Assembly: GCA_030620115.1 (NCBI GenBank)
Contig: JAUXFG010000033.1
Location: 1 to 32,145, forward strand
Origin: Candidatus Fermentibacterota bacterium
GTDB taxonomy: Bacteria; JAFGKV01
Direction of reading: 5' to 3'
Length of the DNA stretch: 32,145 nt
Shown here: piece after piece, positions 7,164-16,100 of the stretch
How the letters are laid out: the number at the start of each line of letters is the position of its first letter
Numbering within the stretch: position 1 is the stretch's first letter
Program-made: the position numbers and the translations under genes
Notes under the pieces: generated by a model
The model's database searches: none
What the model was told of the DNA's origin: nothing
Seen by the model: only the letters and a program-made list of their open reading frames with translations

Positions 7164-8861
7164 TCACGGCGTGGCGGGTTCTCCCCAGCAGGGTTCAGCC
7201 AGCCAGAGCCGTTCGTCATCGAGCTCGCTGCGGTTGAAGCGGTCGAGTTCAAGAGACACGTCGGACCAGGGGCGCAGCAGAACCGTTATCCTCTGTCCGG
7301 GGCGGTAGCGCGCGGCATCCGTCCAGACATTGTCCCGCATGCTCCACATGTGGATCACGGTATCACCGTCCTCCGTTGTTCCGTCTTCATGTTCGATTCC
7401 GCTCAGGTGCACGGTGAGTATATGGTCCTTGTACGGTACTGAATGCGGCGCAGGCACCAGAGAGACCGATTCCACAATACCCGTGACCGTTATCGCCTGT
7501 TCGGGAGCCAGGCGGAAGAATCGATCAGGCGGTTTTTCCGGGGACTCCAGGTCCAAGAGCTTCCAATCCCCCACGACAAGCTCCCGCGTGGCGAATTGGT
7601 AGATCACAATCCGTTTTCCGTCCAGACGGTCCCTTCCGCGGACCAGCTCATCGCTCAGGATCTTACGCGTGGAGAATGCCCCGTTGTCATTGCGCAGGAT
7701 GCAGTCAACAGGGCGCTGTAAGGCGTGGCTGAACTGTTCGATAAATCCGGCGGCCTCACCCCAGCCCATGGCGGCCATGGAATAGATATTGAAAAAACTG
7801 TCACCCAGAACCAGTATGTCGGCGGTGGATGAAGCACGCCAGAGTTCTCCGTCGGGGGTCAATACACTCATTATGTTGACCGTTTCCTGCGGATACAGGG
7901 TTTGCTCTCGCGGCAGCTGCAGCATGGCAGCGATGTCACCCTGGTTGCTGATGGTGGCCTGCTCCCGGCTATAGCCCACTGAAGGGATAGGGGGCAACCA
8001 CCCGGACTCCGTCACGAATGATGCGAGCTCCGAGGCCGCACGCTCAATCGTTTCGGGCCGCCAGTGGGTATCGGTGCGCAGATAGAGATCGCGGCCAGGG
8101 TTCCGCGCCGAAGCCATGATCAAACTCATATCGAATACCGTGACGTCTGCTCGCTCAAGATCTGCGCGGAACCGATCGTACGACGGGTTCTGCAGCAGGA
8201 TTTCCTTCCGCTCATAGGACGATGCAAACTTTTCCGGATGAACCATGGGTTTCACCGGGACAGGGAGAACCACCAGGTGTATTCCGCGGCGCCTGAGCTG
8301 CTCGTTGAACTGAAGAATCGCGAGCCGCGGATCGGACTGGACACTCTCGTTCTCTTCACGATACGCGAGCTCTCGCGGTTCAAGGAATCCCGGACCGGTG
8401 AGATAGTCTATCTCCGGCCGGTAGAAAAGCCAGCCGTCACGCCCGCAGTACACCTTCTCGTTGCCTGCACCGAGCAGTCCGGAGAGAATATGCTGGGTGG
8501 GCGGCAACACTAACTTGACGAGAGCGGATTCGTCCTCGAGCCGATCTTCAAAACGGTCGATTTCCCGCTTCAGTTCACTGTTGGCCGAAAGGATGCGATG
8601 AAAGAGGCCGGCCTTTGTCCTCACCACGGTTCGAATCGGACTCGAGATCAGATTGAATGCATGGAATGCGGCCGGGAGTGGCGTGTCTCGTGTGCCAGCC
8701 ATGTGCTGCCTCATCTCCCATATTGCCTGAACAAGCGGCGCGCCGAACATGACGGCGACGAAAAGAACAATCATGCATACGACCACTGCCGGTTTGATGG
8801 AAGTCCGGCCGATCTCGGCTTTGGCCATCTCTTCCCTGTTTTGTGAATACTGAGTCGTCAT
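7164..8861 (-). CDS. Membrane-anchored AlgJ/AlgX-like SGNH protein with extra C-terminal domain
   Basis: A 565-aa protein. One membrane segment (about 20-45, VVVCMIVLFVAVMFGAPLV) anchors a periplasmic catalytic domain: GRDGWLFYRPEIDYL at about 140, VLPVPVKPMVHPE at about 200, LRTDTHWRPE at about 260 and LVLGDSFFNI at about 348. These match the AlgJ/AlgX (DHHW) acetyltransferase family. A further domain of about 105 residues starts at 457 (ITVTGIVESVSLVPAP) and is shared with the propeller/LamG protein at 10348-12552. The start lies four bases after the MBOAT stop, which implies coupled translation. Probable role: acceptor-side O-acetyl transfer to an exported glycan. Confidence 0.85.
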   Translation of the reverse strand: MTTQYSQNREEMAKAEIGRTSIKPAVVVCMIVLFVAVMFGAPLVQAIWEMRQHMAGTRDTPLPAAFHAFNLISSPIRTVVRTKAGLFHRILSANSELKREIDRFEDRLEDESALVKLVLPPTQHILSGLLGAGNEKVYCGRDGWLFYRPEIDYLTGPGFLEPRELAYREENESVQSDPRLAILQFNEQLRRRGIHLVVLPVPVKPMVHPEKFASSYERKEILLQNPSYDRFRADLERADVTVFDMSLIMASARNPGRDLYLRTDTHWRPETIERAASELASFVTESGWLPPIPSVGYSREQATISNQGDIAAMLQLPREQTLYPQETVNIMSVLTPDGELWRASSTADILVLGDSFFNIYSMAAMGWGEAAGFIEQFSHALQRPVDCILRNDNGAFSTRKILSDELVRGRDRLDGKRIVIYQFATRELVVGDWKLLDLESPEKPPDRFFRLAPEQAITVTGIVESVSLVPAPHSVPYKDHILTVHLSGIEHEDGTTEDGDTVIHMWSMRDNVWTDAARYRPGQRITVLLRPWSDVSLELDRFNRSELDDERLWLAEPCWGEPATP

Positions 8862-8865
8862 GATC

Positions 8866-10323
8866 CTAGAAGATGAAGTAGATGAAGGGGTTGTAGGCCT
8901 GGGTGCAGAGCACCAGAATCGAAGCGAGGAGGGCCCCTGCCGCCCACGCCGCCTTGGGCCAGGTAATCGACCTCGTGAAATCCCACGTGTCCGGGCAGGC
9001 CCAAGTTACCACTGCGGCGAGGATCATGGTCCCGAGATAGTACGGCTGGTAGAGTACGCCCCGAAGGAGGCTCGCCCCCGCCTGAGGCGTTGCGAATCCC
9101 AGCATGCTTCCGCAGTAGCGAATCGCTGAAGGCAAATCCTGGGCGCGGAAGAAAACCCAGGCAAAGAGGACGATCACGAAGGTTATCGCCACACGTGCTG
9201 GTGTCGGCAGCCGGTGATAGATGCTGTTCTTGCTCCGTAGCCGTTCGAGGATGAGCAGGGAACCCTGTATGCCTCCCCACACCACGAAGTTCCAAGCTGC
9301 GCCATGCCATAGGCCGCCGAGAAGCATGGTGAGCGCAAGATTGACATGCAGCCTGCCGGAACCCTTCCGGTTGCCGCCGAGGGGTATGTACAGGTAGTCC
9401 CGAAGCCAGGACGACAGGGAAATATGCCATCGCCGCCAGAACTCCGTGATGGATTGCGAAATATACGGCCGGTCGAAGTTCCTTGCGAAGACAAAGCCCA
9501 GCATTAGGCCGAGGCCTATGGCTATATCCGAGTAGCCGCTGAAATCGAAGTAGATCTGAAATGCATACGCGGTAACACCCACCCATGCATCCACCGCACC
9601 GATGGATCCCGCGTCGAATGCAAGATCAGCCACTGCTCCGCATGGATTGGCCAACAGGATCTTCTTGGCCAGTCCGAAAGATATGAATGCGATACCCCGT
9701 GCGAATTTCCTGCTGCTGTACGTTCGCCGCTCAAGCTGGTCAGCGATCTCGCGGTACCGGATGATGGGGCCGGCAACGAGCTGGGGAAACATGGAGACAT
9801 AGCACGCAAAATCCAGGAAATTGCGCTGCGCCTTTGCCTCCCCTCGATAGGTGTCGATGGTATAACTCATGGACTGGAAGGTGTAGAAGCTGATGCCCAG
9901 GGGCAGCGTTATGCGAAATGCCATGTCCAGACTCAGCCCGGGCAGCCCGATCATATTCACCAGGGAATCGTAGCTTCCGGCGGCGAAGTTGAAATACTTG
10001 AAGAATCCAAGGAGAGAGAGGTTGGAAACGATGGAGACGATCAGAGTGCTCTTCTGCGTTCTTGTTCTTGGGGAGTTCGGGTCCAGCAACTCGATAGGCC
10101 GCTTGTCGCGCGGATTAGCCCGGCCGACCATGATCAGGGTAGCCCAGTAGTCTATCAATGTGGAGGTCATCATCAGGACCGTGAAGAGCGGGTTCGACCA
10201 TCCGTAGAACACGTAACTGATCAGTGTCAGAAAGGCGTGTTTGCCTCGACGGGGAAACAGGTAATAGAGGAGCAGGGTGAACGGGAGAAAGTAGAACAGA
10301 AAAATGTGGGAGCTGAAGACCAA
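8866..10323 (-). CDS. MBOAT-family O-acyltransferase (AlgI-like)
   Basis: A 485-aa polytopic inner-membrane protein. It begins VFSSHIFLFYFLPFTLLL, typical of AlgI/DltB-like proteins, and has RRWHISLSSWLRDYLYIPLG at about 300 and the signature LWHGAAWNFVVWG at about 339, whose His is the family's catalytic residue. It passes acyl (usually acetyl) groups across the membrane to partner SGNH proteins such as the two downstream genes. The start appears to be TTG at 10323: CAGGAG lies upstream, no in-frame ATG fits, and the family N-terminus starts exactly there. It is 24 bases from the upstream gene. Its substrate polysaccharide cannot be told from the window. Confidence 0.93.
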   Translation of the reverse strand: MVFSSHIFLFYFLPFTLLLYYLFPRRGKHAFLTLISYVFYGWSNPLFTVLMMTSTLIDYWATLIMVGRANPRDKRPIELLDPNSPRTRTQKSTLIVSIVSNLSLLGFFKYFNFAAGSYDSLVNMIGLPGLSLDMAFRITLPLGISFYTFQSMSYTIDTYRGEAKAQRNFLDFACYVSMFPQLVAGPIIRYREIADQLERRTYSSRKFARGIAFISFGLAKKILLANPCGAVADLAFDAGSIGAVDAWVGVTAYAFQIYFDFSGYSDIAIGLGLMLGFVFARNFDRPYISQSITEFWRRWHISLSSWLRDYLYIPLGGNRKGSGRLHVNLALTMLLGGLWHGAAWNFVVWGGIQGSLLILERLRSKNSIYHRLPTPARVAITFVIVLFAWVFFRAQDLPSAIRYCGSMLGFATPQAGASLLRGVLYQPYYLGTMILAAVVTWACPDTWDFTRSITWPKAAWAAGALLASILVLCTQAYNPFIYFIF

Positions 10324-10347
10324 TGAACGAGTCTCCTGTTGGGAGCG

Positions 10348-12552
10348 CTATTCCTCCGCAGAGGCAGCGGTATCAGCGCTTCCATGGTGGTTGCGACGAG
10401 CCCCGATTTCGCCGACATCATAGAAGAGCGGGCTCTCAAAATCCTGAGTATCCATTACAAGCCGTTCGGGTTCCAGTTCTGGATGATCTTCGAATCGTTC
10501 CACAGTCAGCCGATATACGCTGCCCATGTCCTCCGGCATTCCCTTGATGGGTTCACCGTCGAGAATCGCCCAGTGTGCGATCAGGATCTTTTCCGTATGG
10601 CGGCTGCCTGAATACACCGACTCCACCTCATATCCCTGCACTACAAGAGCCCGATGGTATGGAGCGATGCTCTTAGGGTCGGGCGCCTGACACGGCTCCA
10701 CCAGCTTCGCCGTCACCGTTATCCGTTCGATCTCCTCTCTTTCGTTCAGCCGTTCCCGGTACTCCTCTGCCCGCAACCGTGCCTCGTCGGCCTCAATGAA
10801 CCGATTTATTACAGCGATGCCCTCGAGGCGGCCGGTCCAGAATGTCTCGTTTCGGAATTCGCTGCCGAAGCACAATGTCTGTTCAGTCCAGGCGGAGAAT
10901 TCACCTTCTATGTTATCTGAACGGAATACGGACTGTCCGTCTACATAACAGACCAGCATTCCCGATCTGTAGCTGATTTGGATGTAATGGGGCAGCGCGT
11001 CGTTGAATCGAAAAGGACTCACCAGTGAGATGGAAGTTCGGTGCGTATCGGTGGTGCGTATATTGAATACGAGGCTATCACCCTCCTGGCGCAGGCTGAA
11101 ATTGGGATCGGCGCCATTCGATGAGTATGAGATAATCGGTGCGGGACCCTGCCGAAGATATTCCGGGGTGATCAGCGCCTCCACGCATAATTCATTCGAA
11201 TCCCGACAGGCATCCAATAGTGCCGAATCCACATCCTGTGCCACAAAAGCCCCGCCCTGTATATTCATGTCAGAGAAACGGCCGTACCAAGCGTATCCCC
11301 GCGGTTCCACGCGACAGCTTCGCACCAGATCTCCTTGGGCATCGAAAATCTGATTCGTCGCCAGGCGGTTCTCCCAGATGAAGACTGTGCCGGCGCTGTT
11401 TACGGGCCAGGCGCCCGAAGACCCCCGTGGAGTTGCGGAGACCGCCTGTAATGAATCCGGCCGCGTCTTCGCGGTGGAGATCTCGTCATATCCCGCTTCT
11501 ATCCAGACATCCGGGAAGTAGTCTCCCCGATCATTATGCGTCAGTTGTATCGATCCCTCGATGCGTGTGAATTTGTCATCAAAACGTCCCAGAAAGATCT
11601 CCACACCGGCGCCTCCGCCCTCGAGACGGTTCACCCCGCCTTCAAGGCGATAAGGGGCAGTCATTGCCATATATCTGGAATGGTTGCTCCACCGGGGATG
11701 ATTGACCTCATGATTATCGATTCCCGGGATGCGGCTGAGGTTGATGGTGCGCCTATTGACGCCACCTTCATCGAAGAGAAAAAGATCTCGATGACTGCCG
11801 TCAAAGACCCACATAACATAGCTGTTATCCGGCGCCATGGACGTCCAGCAGCCTTCCGCGTGTTTCTCCCAGGAGATATTTGGGAGAAAGGCAGTGCCGC
11901 CAGACGGCCATGGAAAGAGCCCCCCGGCACGGCTGCCGTCCGCGGAAACCTGAAAGTTGTCTACGTCCACATGAGTCAGATCCCAGACAAGCTCACCTTT
12001 CGCTTCACGGTCGATGGGGTAGCGCCAGATACTTCCCATGGGCCACCCCGTGGCATCGGTGTTCGGTCCCGGCCGCGCCACGTATACCCACTCTTCGGTG
12101 GAGTCCGGATCAATCCAGACCGCAATACCGAGGCCATGGGTCAACTCGCGGCGCCTTGAGCCATCCCAGTTTATGATATACACCTTTTTGGCGCGACGGC
12201 TCGAGAATATCACACGGTCTCCGCGGCGAGTGATCAAGGGGCGTGCATAGTTCTTGATATCTCCGAGAAGCACGAATTCGCCCTGTTCATCCGTTGAATC
12301 AAATCCCATGAGGCGCAGCCGGTCCGCCTGTGCCTCGAAATCGGAGCCTGTTCCCATGTCCTGCAGCCAGACGGCACGCGTCCGGGAACCGGCAAAATCC
12401 AGAACATTCGCCGCATGGCTATGCGGCGGCCGGTCGCCGGTGCAAACAGCTGTCGCAAAAAAGAGTGTCGACAGAGTTAAGAAGGATCGCCGCCAGTCAC
12501 GGCTTCGTCCACAGTTTCTTGATTTGGAATTCATCAGAGTGTTCGCGGCCAT
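10348..12552 (-). CDS. Secreted beta-propeller/LamG protein of the acetylation cassette
   Basis: A 734-aa exported protein with a hydrophobic signal at about 23-37. Residues about 50-420 carry TolB-like propeller motifs (GDRVIFSSRRAKKVYIINWD, HPRWSNHSRYMAM, YFPDVW). Residues about 425-605 look like a LamG/concanavalin-like fold (RLEGIAVINRFIEADE, preceded by a YVDGQ strand). From 611 comes ITVTAKLVEP, a domain of about 110 residues also found at 457-565 of the SGNH protein at 7164-8861. It is the first gene of the cassette, 24 bases before the MBOAT start. Inference: a periplasmic or surface glycan-binding or scaffolding subunit of the acetylation machine. No good RBS is seen at ATG 12552; ATG 12534 is an alternative start. 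Confidence 0.7.
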   Translation of the reverse strand: MAANTLMNSKSRNCGRSRDWRRSFLTLSTLFFATAVCTGDRPPHSHAANVLDFAGSRTRAVWLQDMGTGSDFEAQADRLRLMGFDSTDEQGEFVLLGDIKNYARPLITRRGDRVIFSSRRAKKVYIINWDGSRRRELTHGLGIAVWIDPDSTEEWVYVARPGPNTDATGWPMGSIWRYPIDREAKGELVWDLTHVDVDNFQVSADGSRAGGLFPWPSGGTAFLPNISWEKHAEGCWTSMAPDNSYVMWVFDGSHRDLFLFDEGGVNRRTINLSRIPGIDNHEVNHPRWSNHSRYMAMTAPYRLEGGVNRLEGGGAGVEIFLGRFDDKFTRIEGSIQLTHNDRGDYFPDVWIEAGYDEISTAKTRPDSLQAVSATPRGSSGAWPVNSAGTVFIWENRLATNQIFDAQGDLVRSCRVEPRGYAWYGRFSDMNIQGGAFVAQDVDSALLDACRDSNELCVEALITPEYLRQGPAPIISYSSNGADPNFSLRQEGDSLVFNIRTTDTHRTSISLVSPFRFNDALPHYIQISYRSGMLVCYVDGQSVFRSDNIEGEFSAWTEQTLCFGSEFRNETFWTGRLEGIAVINRFIEADEARLRAEEYRERLNEREEIERITVTAKLVEPCQAPDPKSIAPYHRALVVQGYEVESVYSGSRHTEKILIAHWAILDGEPIKGMPEDMGSVYRLTVERFEDHPELEPERLVMDTQDFESPLFYDVGEIGARRNHHGSADTAASAEE

Positions 12553-12747
12553 ATCGTCATGTACCCATATCCCTGTATCTAGCCGGTCCGGGTTGGTCCT
12601 GAATCAACGGTTCTTCCGGGAATGACGGAACATACCGTTCGTCCTGAAACGAAGCAAGCAGTGGTCCCCGGCGGTTGCAGCCGTGTGGATGGCGGTGGTT
12701 GCGGGATATCATGGATGGAAGGAGAATGAGCCGGAAAGGATAGGAAC

Positions 12748-12768
12748 ACCATTTCCGACCGGAAATGG
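12748..12768. promoter_or_regulatory. Operator-like dyad between divergent genes
   Basis: CCATTTCCG-AC-CGGAAATGG (12749-12768) is a perfect 9-bp inverted repeat with a two-base centre. It lies in the 565-bp divergent region between the acetylation cassette (start 12552) and the gene at 13118. Its size and symmetry suit a dimeric regulator. The rest of this region (12553-13117) shows no accepted gene. Confidence 0.4.
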
Positions 12769-13117
12769 TTGCCGTTGAATGGGAAGAAGAGTTCATCTGA
12801 CGCCGAGTCTTTTGGTGTGATTGACGGAGAGCCCACCCGCCATATGTTGGTGTTGATTATCGGATAAAACACGCCGATCCCGGTCAACCGTACGGTAGTT
12901 TCGGATCAGGGAGGAGTTCTGTCTACTCTGTTCCAGGGAGAAGACGGGAACTGAGCAGGGGCCGGCCGGCAGGCCCGTCATGTCGTGCCCAAGGCTGTCT
13001 CCGCGAATATCGTTCAGGTGGGCAGGCTGCACGGGATGCTGTTTCACTGCGGACTGTCCGGATCTTTTGGCAGCCTGCGAGGTGGGCATCCTGGCAAAGC
13101 AATTGCGGAATGAAACT

Positions 13118-16100
13118 ATGGCAAGAAAACGGAAAAAAGGAAAGAAGCAGCATCTTGATCCCCATGCAGTACTGCAGGGGCACGTCAATATTCGCCCTCT
13201 TGAGCTTATTCGGTTGATTCATCGGGTGAATCCCACCAACGAAGATCTCAGCTTCGGAGAACGATTGGAGCGGTACCAGCTTAAGTCCCGTCTGCAGTGT
13301 TTGCTTGTTGAGAAATTTGGAGACAGGCTGGACGTGGAACAGCCTGATCCGGAGAATCCAGCATTGATCAGTCTGAAACTGAAGCACTTCGATGAGGATG
13401 CCTGTCATGCCATCCTGCATGAACTGGACCAGGATGCCCGGTCCTGGGTGCAGCGGCGGATCGACGAGAAGGTGGCCGCCAGCACTGATGAACAGACGGG
13501 GTCGCAGTCAAAGACAGGCAAGAGGTCTACGGTTGTTAAGAAAAGGGATACGCCTGAACTCCGATCAATAGAAGGATGTTCCACGGAAGAGTTACTCCGG
13601 ATGGGGCGCGATGCCCTTGAAGCGTACGACTATGATGGCTGCGAGGGATATCTCAGGCGCGCCTGCGATTTGGCCTACGATGATCCCGAACCTGTCCGTG
13701 CACTCCTTGAGTTGTATGTCGATCATCTTGCCGCGTATAAAAAGGCAATTGCTCTTGGCAGGACATTGTCACCGCATGTCAAGAAAGATGAAGAGGTCAG
13801 GGGGTTGTACGCTCTGGCCCTGGCCAGGGGCGGACAGGTTGAGCAGGCAATTGACAGCCTTGCCGGGACTATGATTTCTCGCGGACCCGAAGTATATCTT
13901 CTTGCCGGTTTTCATTTTGCTGAACAGGAGAACTATGAGCGGGCTGTTGAGTGCCATGGGGTCCTCGTTTCCTCGGAACTTCCTGGATTGACATCTGAAA
14001 TGAGCCGGCTGGAAGACGCGATTGTCCGGCTTCGCGCCAAGCGCCTCAAACCGGTTGAGGAGGCGATGCTGCAAGTCTGGGAACAGGGGGAACGGCAACA
14101 AGCCGCGCAGTATGCCGATGAACTGCTGGCTCAATGGCCGGGCAACAGCGAGGCCCAGCGGATTTGCGGTCTGTTTGCCGAGCAGCAGAGGAAAGAAGAG
14201 ATCTGCAGATTGATGGAGCAGGCCGATGCAGCGAGGGCCAGGAAGGAGTATGAGCGCGAGCAAGGTTTTCTAGAACGCGTGCTTCAGATGACGGAAGATG
14301 ACGAATCGGTTGCCGGCCGATACAGACAGGCGATTGAGGACGCAAAGATCCAGCAGCAGGAAGCCGACACCGCCGCGATTCTGGACCTCCTTGCCTCCGG
14401 TCGCCTTCGGGATGCGCTCTTGCACTACTGTGCCCTTTCTCTTGAGCAACAGCAGCGCGTGATGAATGAGCATGGCGATGAGCGCATGAGCTGGCTGACA
14501 CAGCTCATTAAGGCCCGCTCGATCGTGAAGCCGGAAAAGATGGTTGCAGCAGTGATCGCCCTTGGCGAGGCCAGAGAAATGCTCATACGGGACAGTGATC
14601 CTGACACGATTCTATCCCTGATTTTTCCCCACGAGAAAACGCTTCATCCTGTGCCGGAAGCAGCTGAGGCGCTTCTCCAGTCAGAGGAGAGGGCAAGAAG
14701 CAGGGAGGCCAGGAAGGCTGGGGAGCAACTTCATGAGGCAGGGCGGCTGCTGCAGGCAGGGGATCGAAAAGCCGCCAGGGCATGTCTTGATGCCATCGTC
14801 CCGTCCGCGCTCCACAACGATGAACAGCTTGCCCTGGGTGAGCTTAGAGCCAGTCTGCAAAGGATCGAAGAATGCCATGCATTGAAAAGCGTCTATGCCA
14901 TGGAACGGAGCAGGGGAGATCATTTTGCCGCCCGAAAGACCGCCCGCCGGCTTGCTGAAATCATCGACCCGGAAGAGACGGCCCAATGGTTGGATAAGGC
15001 GCAGGAGCATAGCGCCTCTCTCAAAGCCGAGTGGCGTCTTTCACGTTTGAACGTGGGGAGCCTGCCGGTCGAGTACCAGATGGTTTTCACACCCGGGGAT
15101 ATTGAAGATAAGTGCGCTGTGCTTTTCGGCAACAGTAACCATCTTCTCTATGTGGCCAGTTGCGGCCACTGGTTGATTCTATTCCTTTTCGATCTTGATA
15201 TGCAACAGCATGAGCAGGCCATTGTTCTGCGGACTCCGGTGGCCCTATCGTATGAAAAAGTAGTGGCTGCCGGCAGCACAATTTGGGTCTGGGGGGAAAG
15301 CGGCGCTGTACTGGAGCTTTCCATCGAGCCGCTTGATATTCTTTTCTGGCATGATTTTTCCGGGGATGTGCGGGAGGGAGAGGTTCTTGATTTTTCCTGG
15401 CTTTTTCCGAGGAGCAGGCGGTTGTGGCTCAATGTACGGGAATCAGTGCCAATGGGAAAGGAGGTTACCCGGATCATCAATATGGATCAGCAGCGGGTTG
15501 AACGAAGTTGCAACCTGAGCAGTATCCCCGTCATCTTCCGGCATGGAGATGAGTTTCGACTTGCTGATGCGGTTTTCCATTCAAGAACGCTTGGATTCTA
15601 TTCGGAACAGGGGCAGCCGGTCGGTGAGATTACCCGTTCAGGAGATGACTTAGTCAGTGGCGTTATCCGGCATCCGGACGGGGCTGGGTATATTGTCATG
15701 TCCTATGCGAACAGTGATTTTGATCCCTTCTGGGAGCTCACGAAAAATAAGGACCCGGAAGAGGAGTATGATTCAAGGCTTTTTCTTGAGATCATTTCCG
15801 ATAACGGTGAGATATCGCCGCCGATGTTTATCCAGGACTCGCTGGGCGAACGTTCAAGCGGAGTCTTTCAGTCGAGTAATGAAGGGCTTGTCTTTGTACA
15901 CTACCATGGCGTTTACGGCGTTTTCATCCAAGCCTGGGAACTGTGCGGGAAGGCAATGAATATGCTTTATGAGATTCCCGTATCCGGACATTTCATGTTG
16001 GCAGGTGACGAATTTTCCCGCAGGGTCGCTGCGGTCAACATGCACACCGGCGGTGTGGAGGCACAGGTTCTTGGCAGGGAGAAGCCACGGTTTGCGATCA

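Noticed and set aside
8858-9586. 242-codon frame on the same strand as the MBOAT gene, in another frame
   Set aside because: The MBOAT frame has convincing membrane segments and the catalytic-type LWHG motif; this frame is Pro/Arg/Gly-rich noise.
11536-12159. 207-codon plus-strand frame inside the propeller/LamG gene
   Set aside because: An antisense shadow; the minus-strand frame has propeller and LamG-like patterns and fits the operon.
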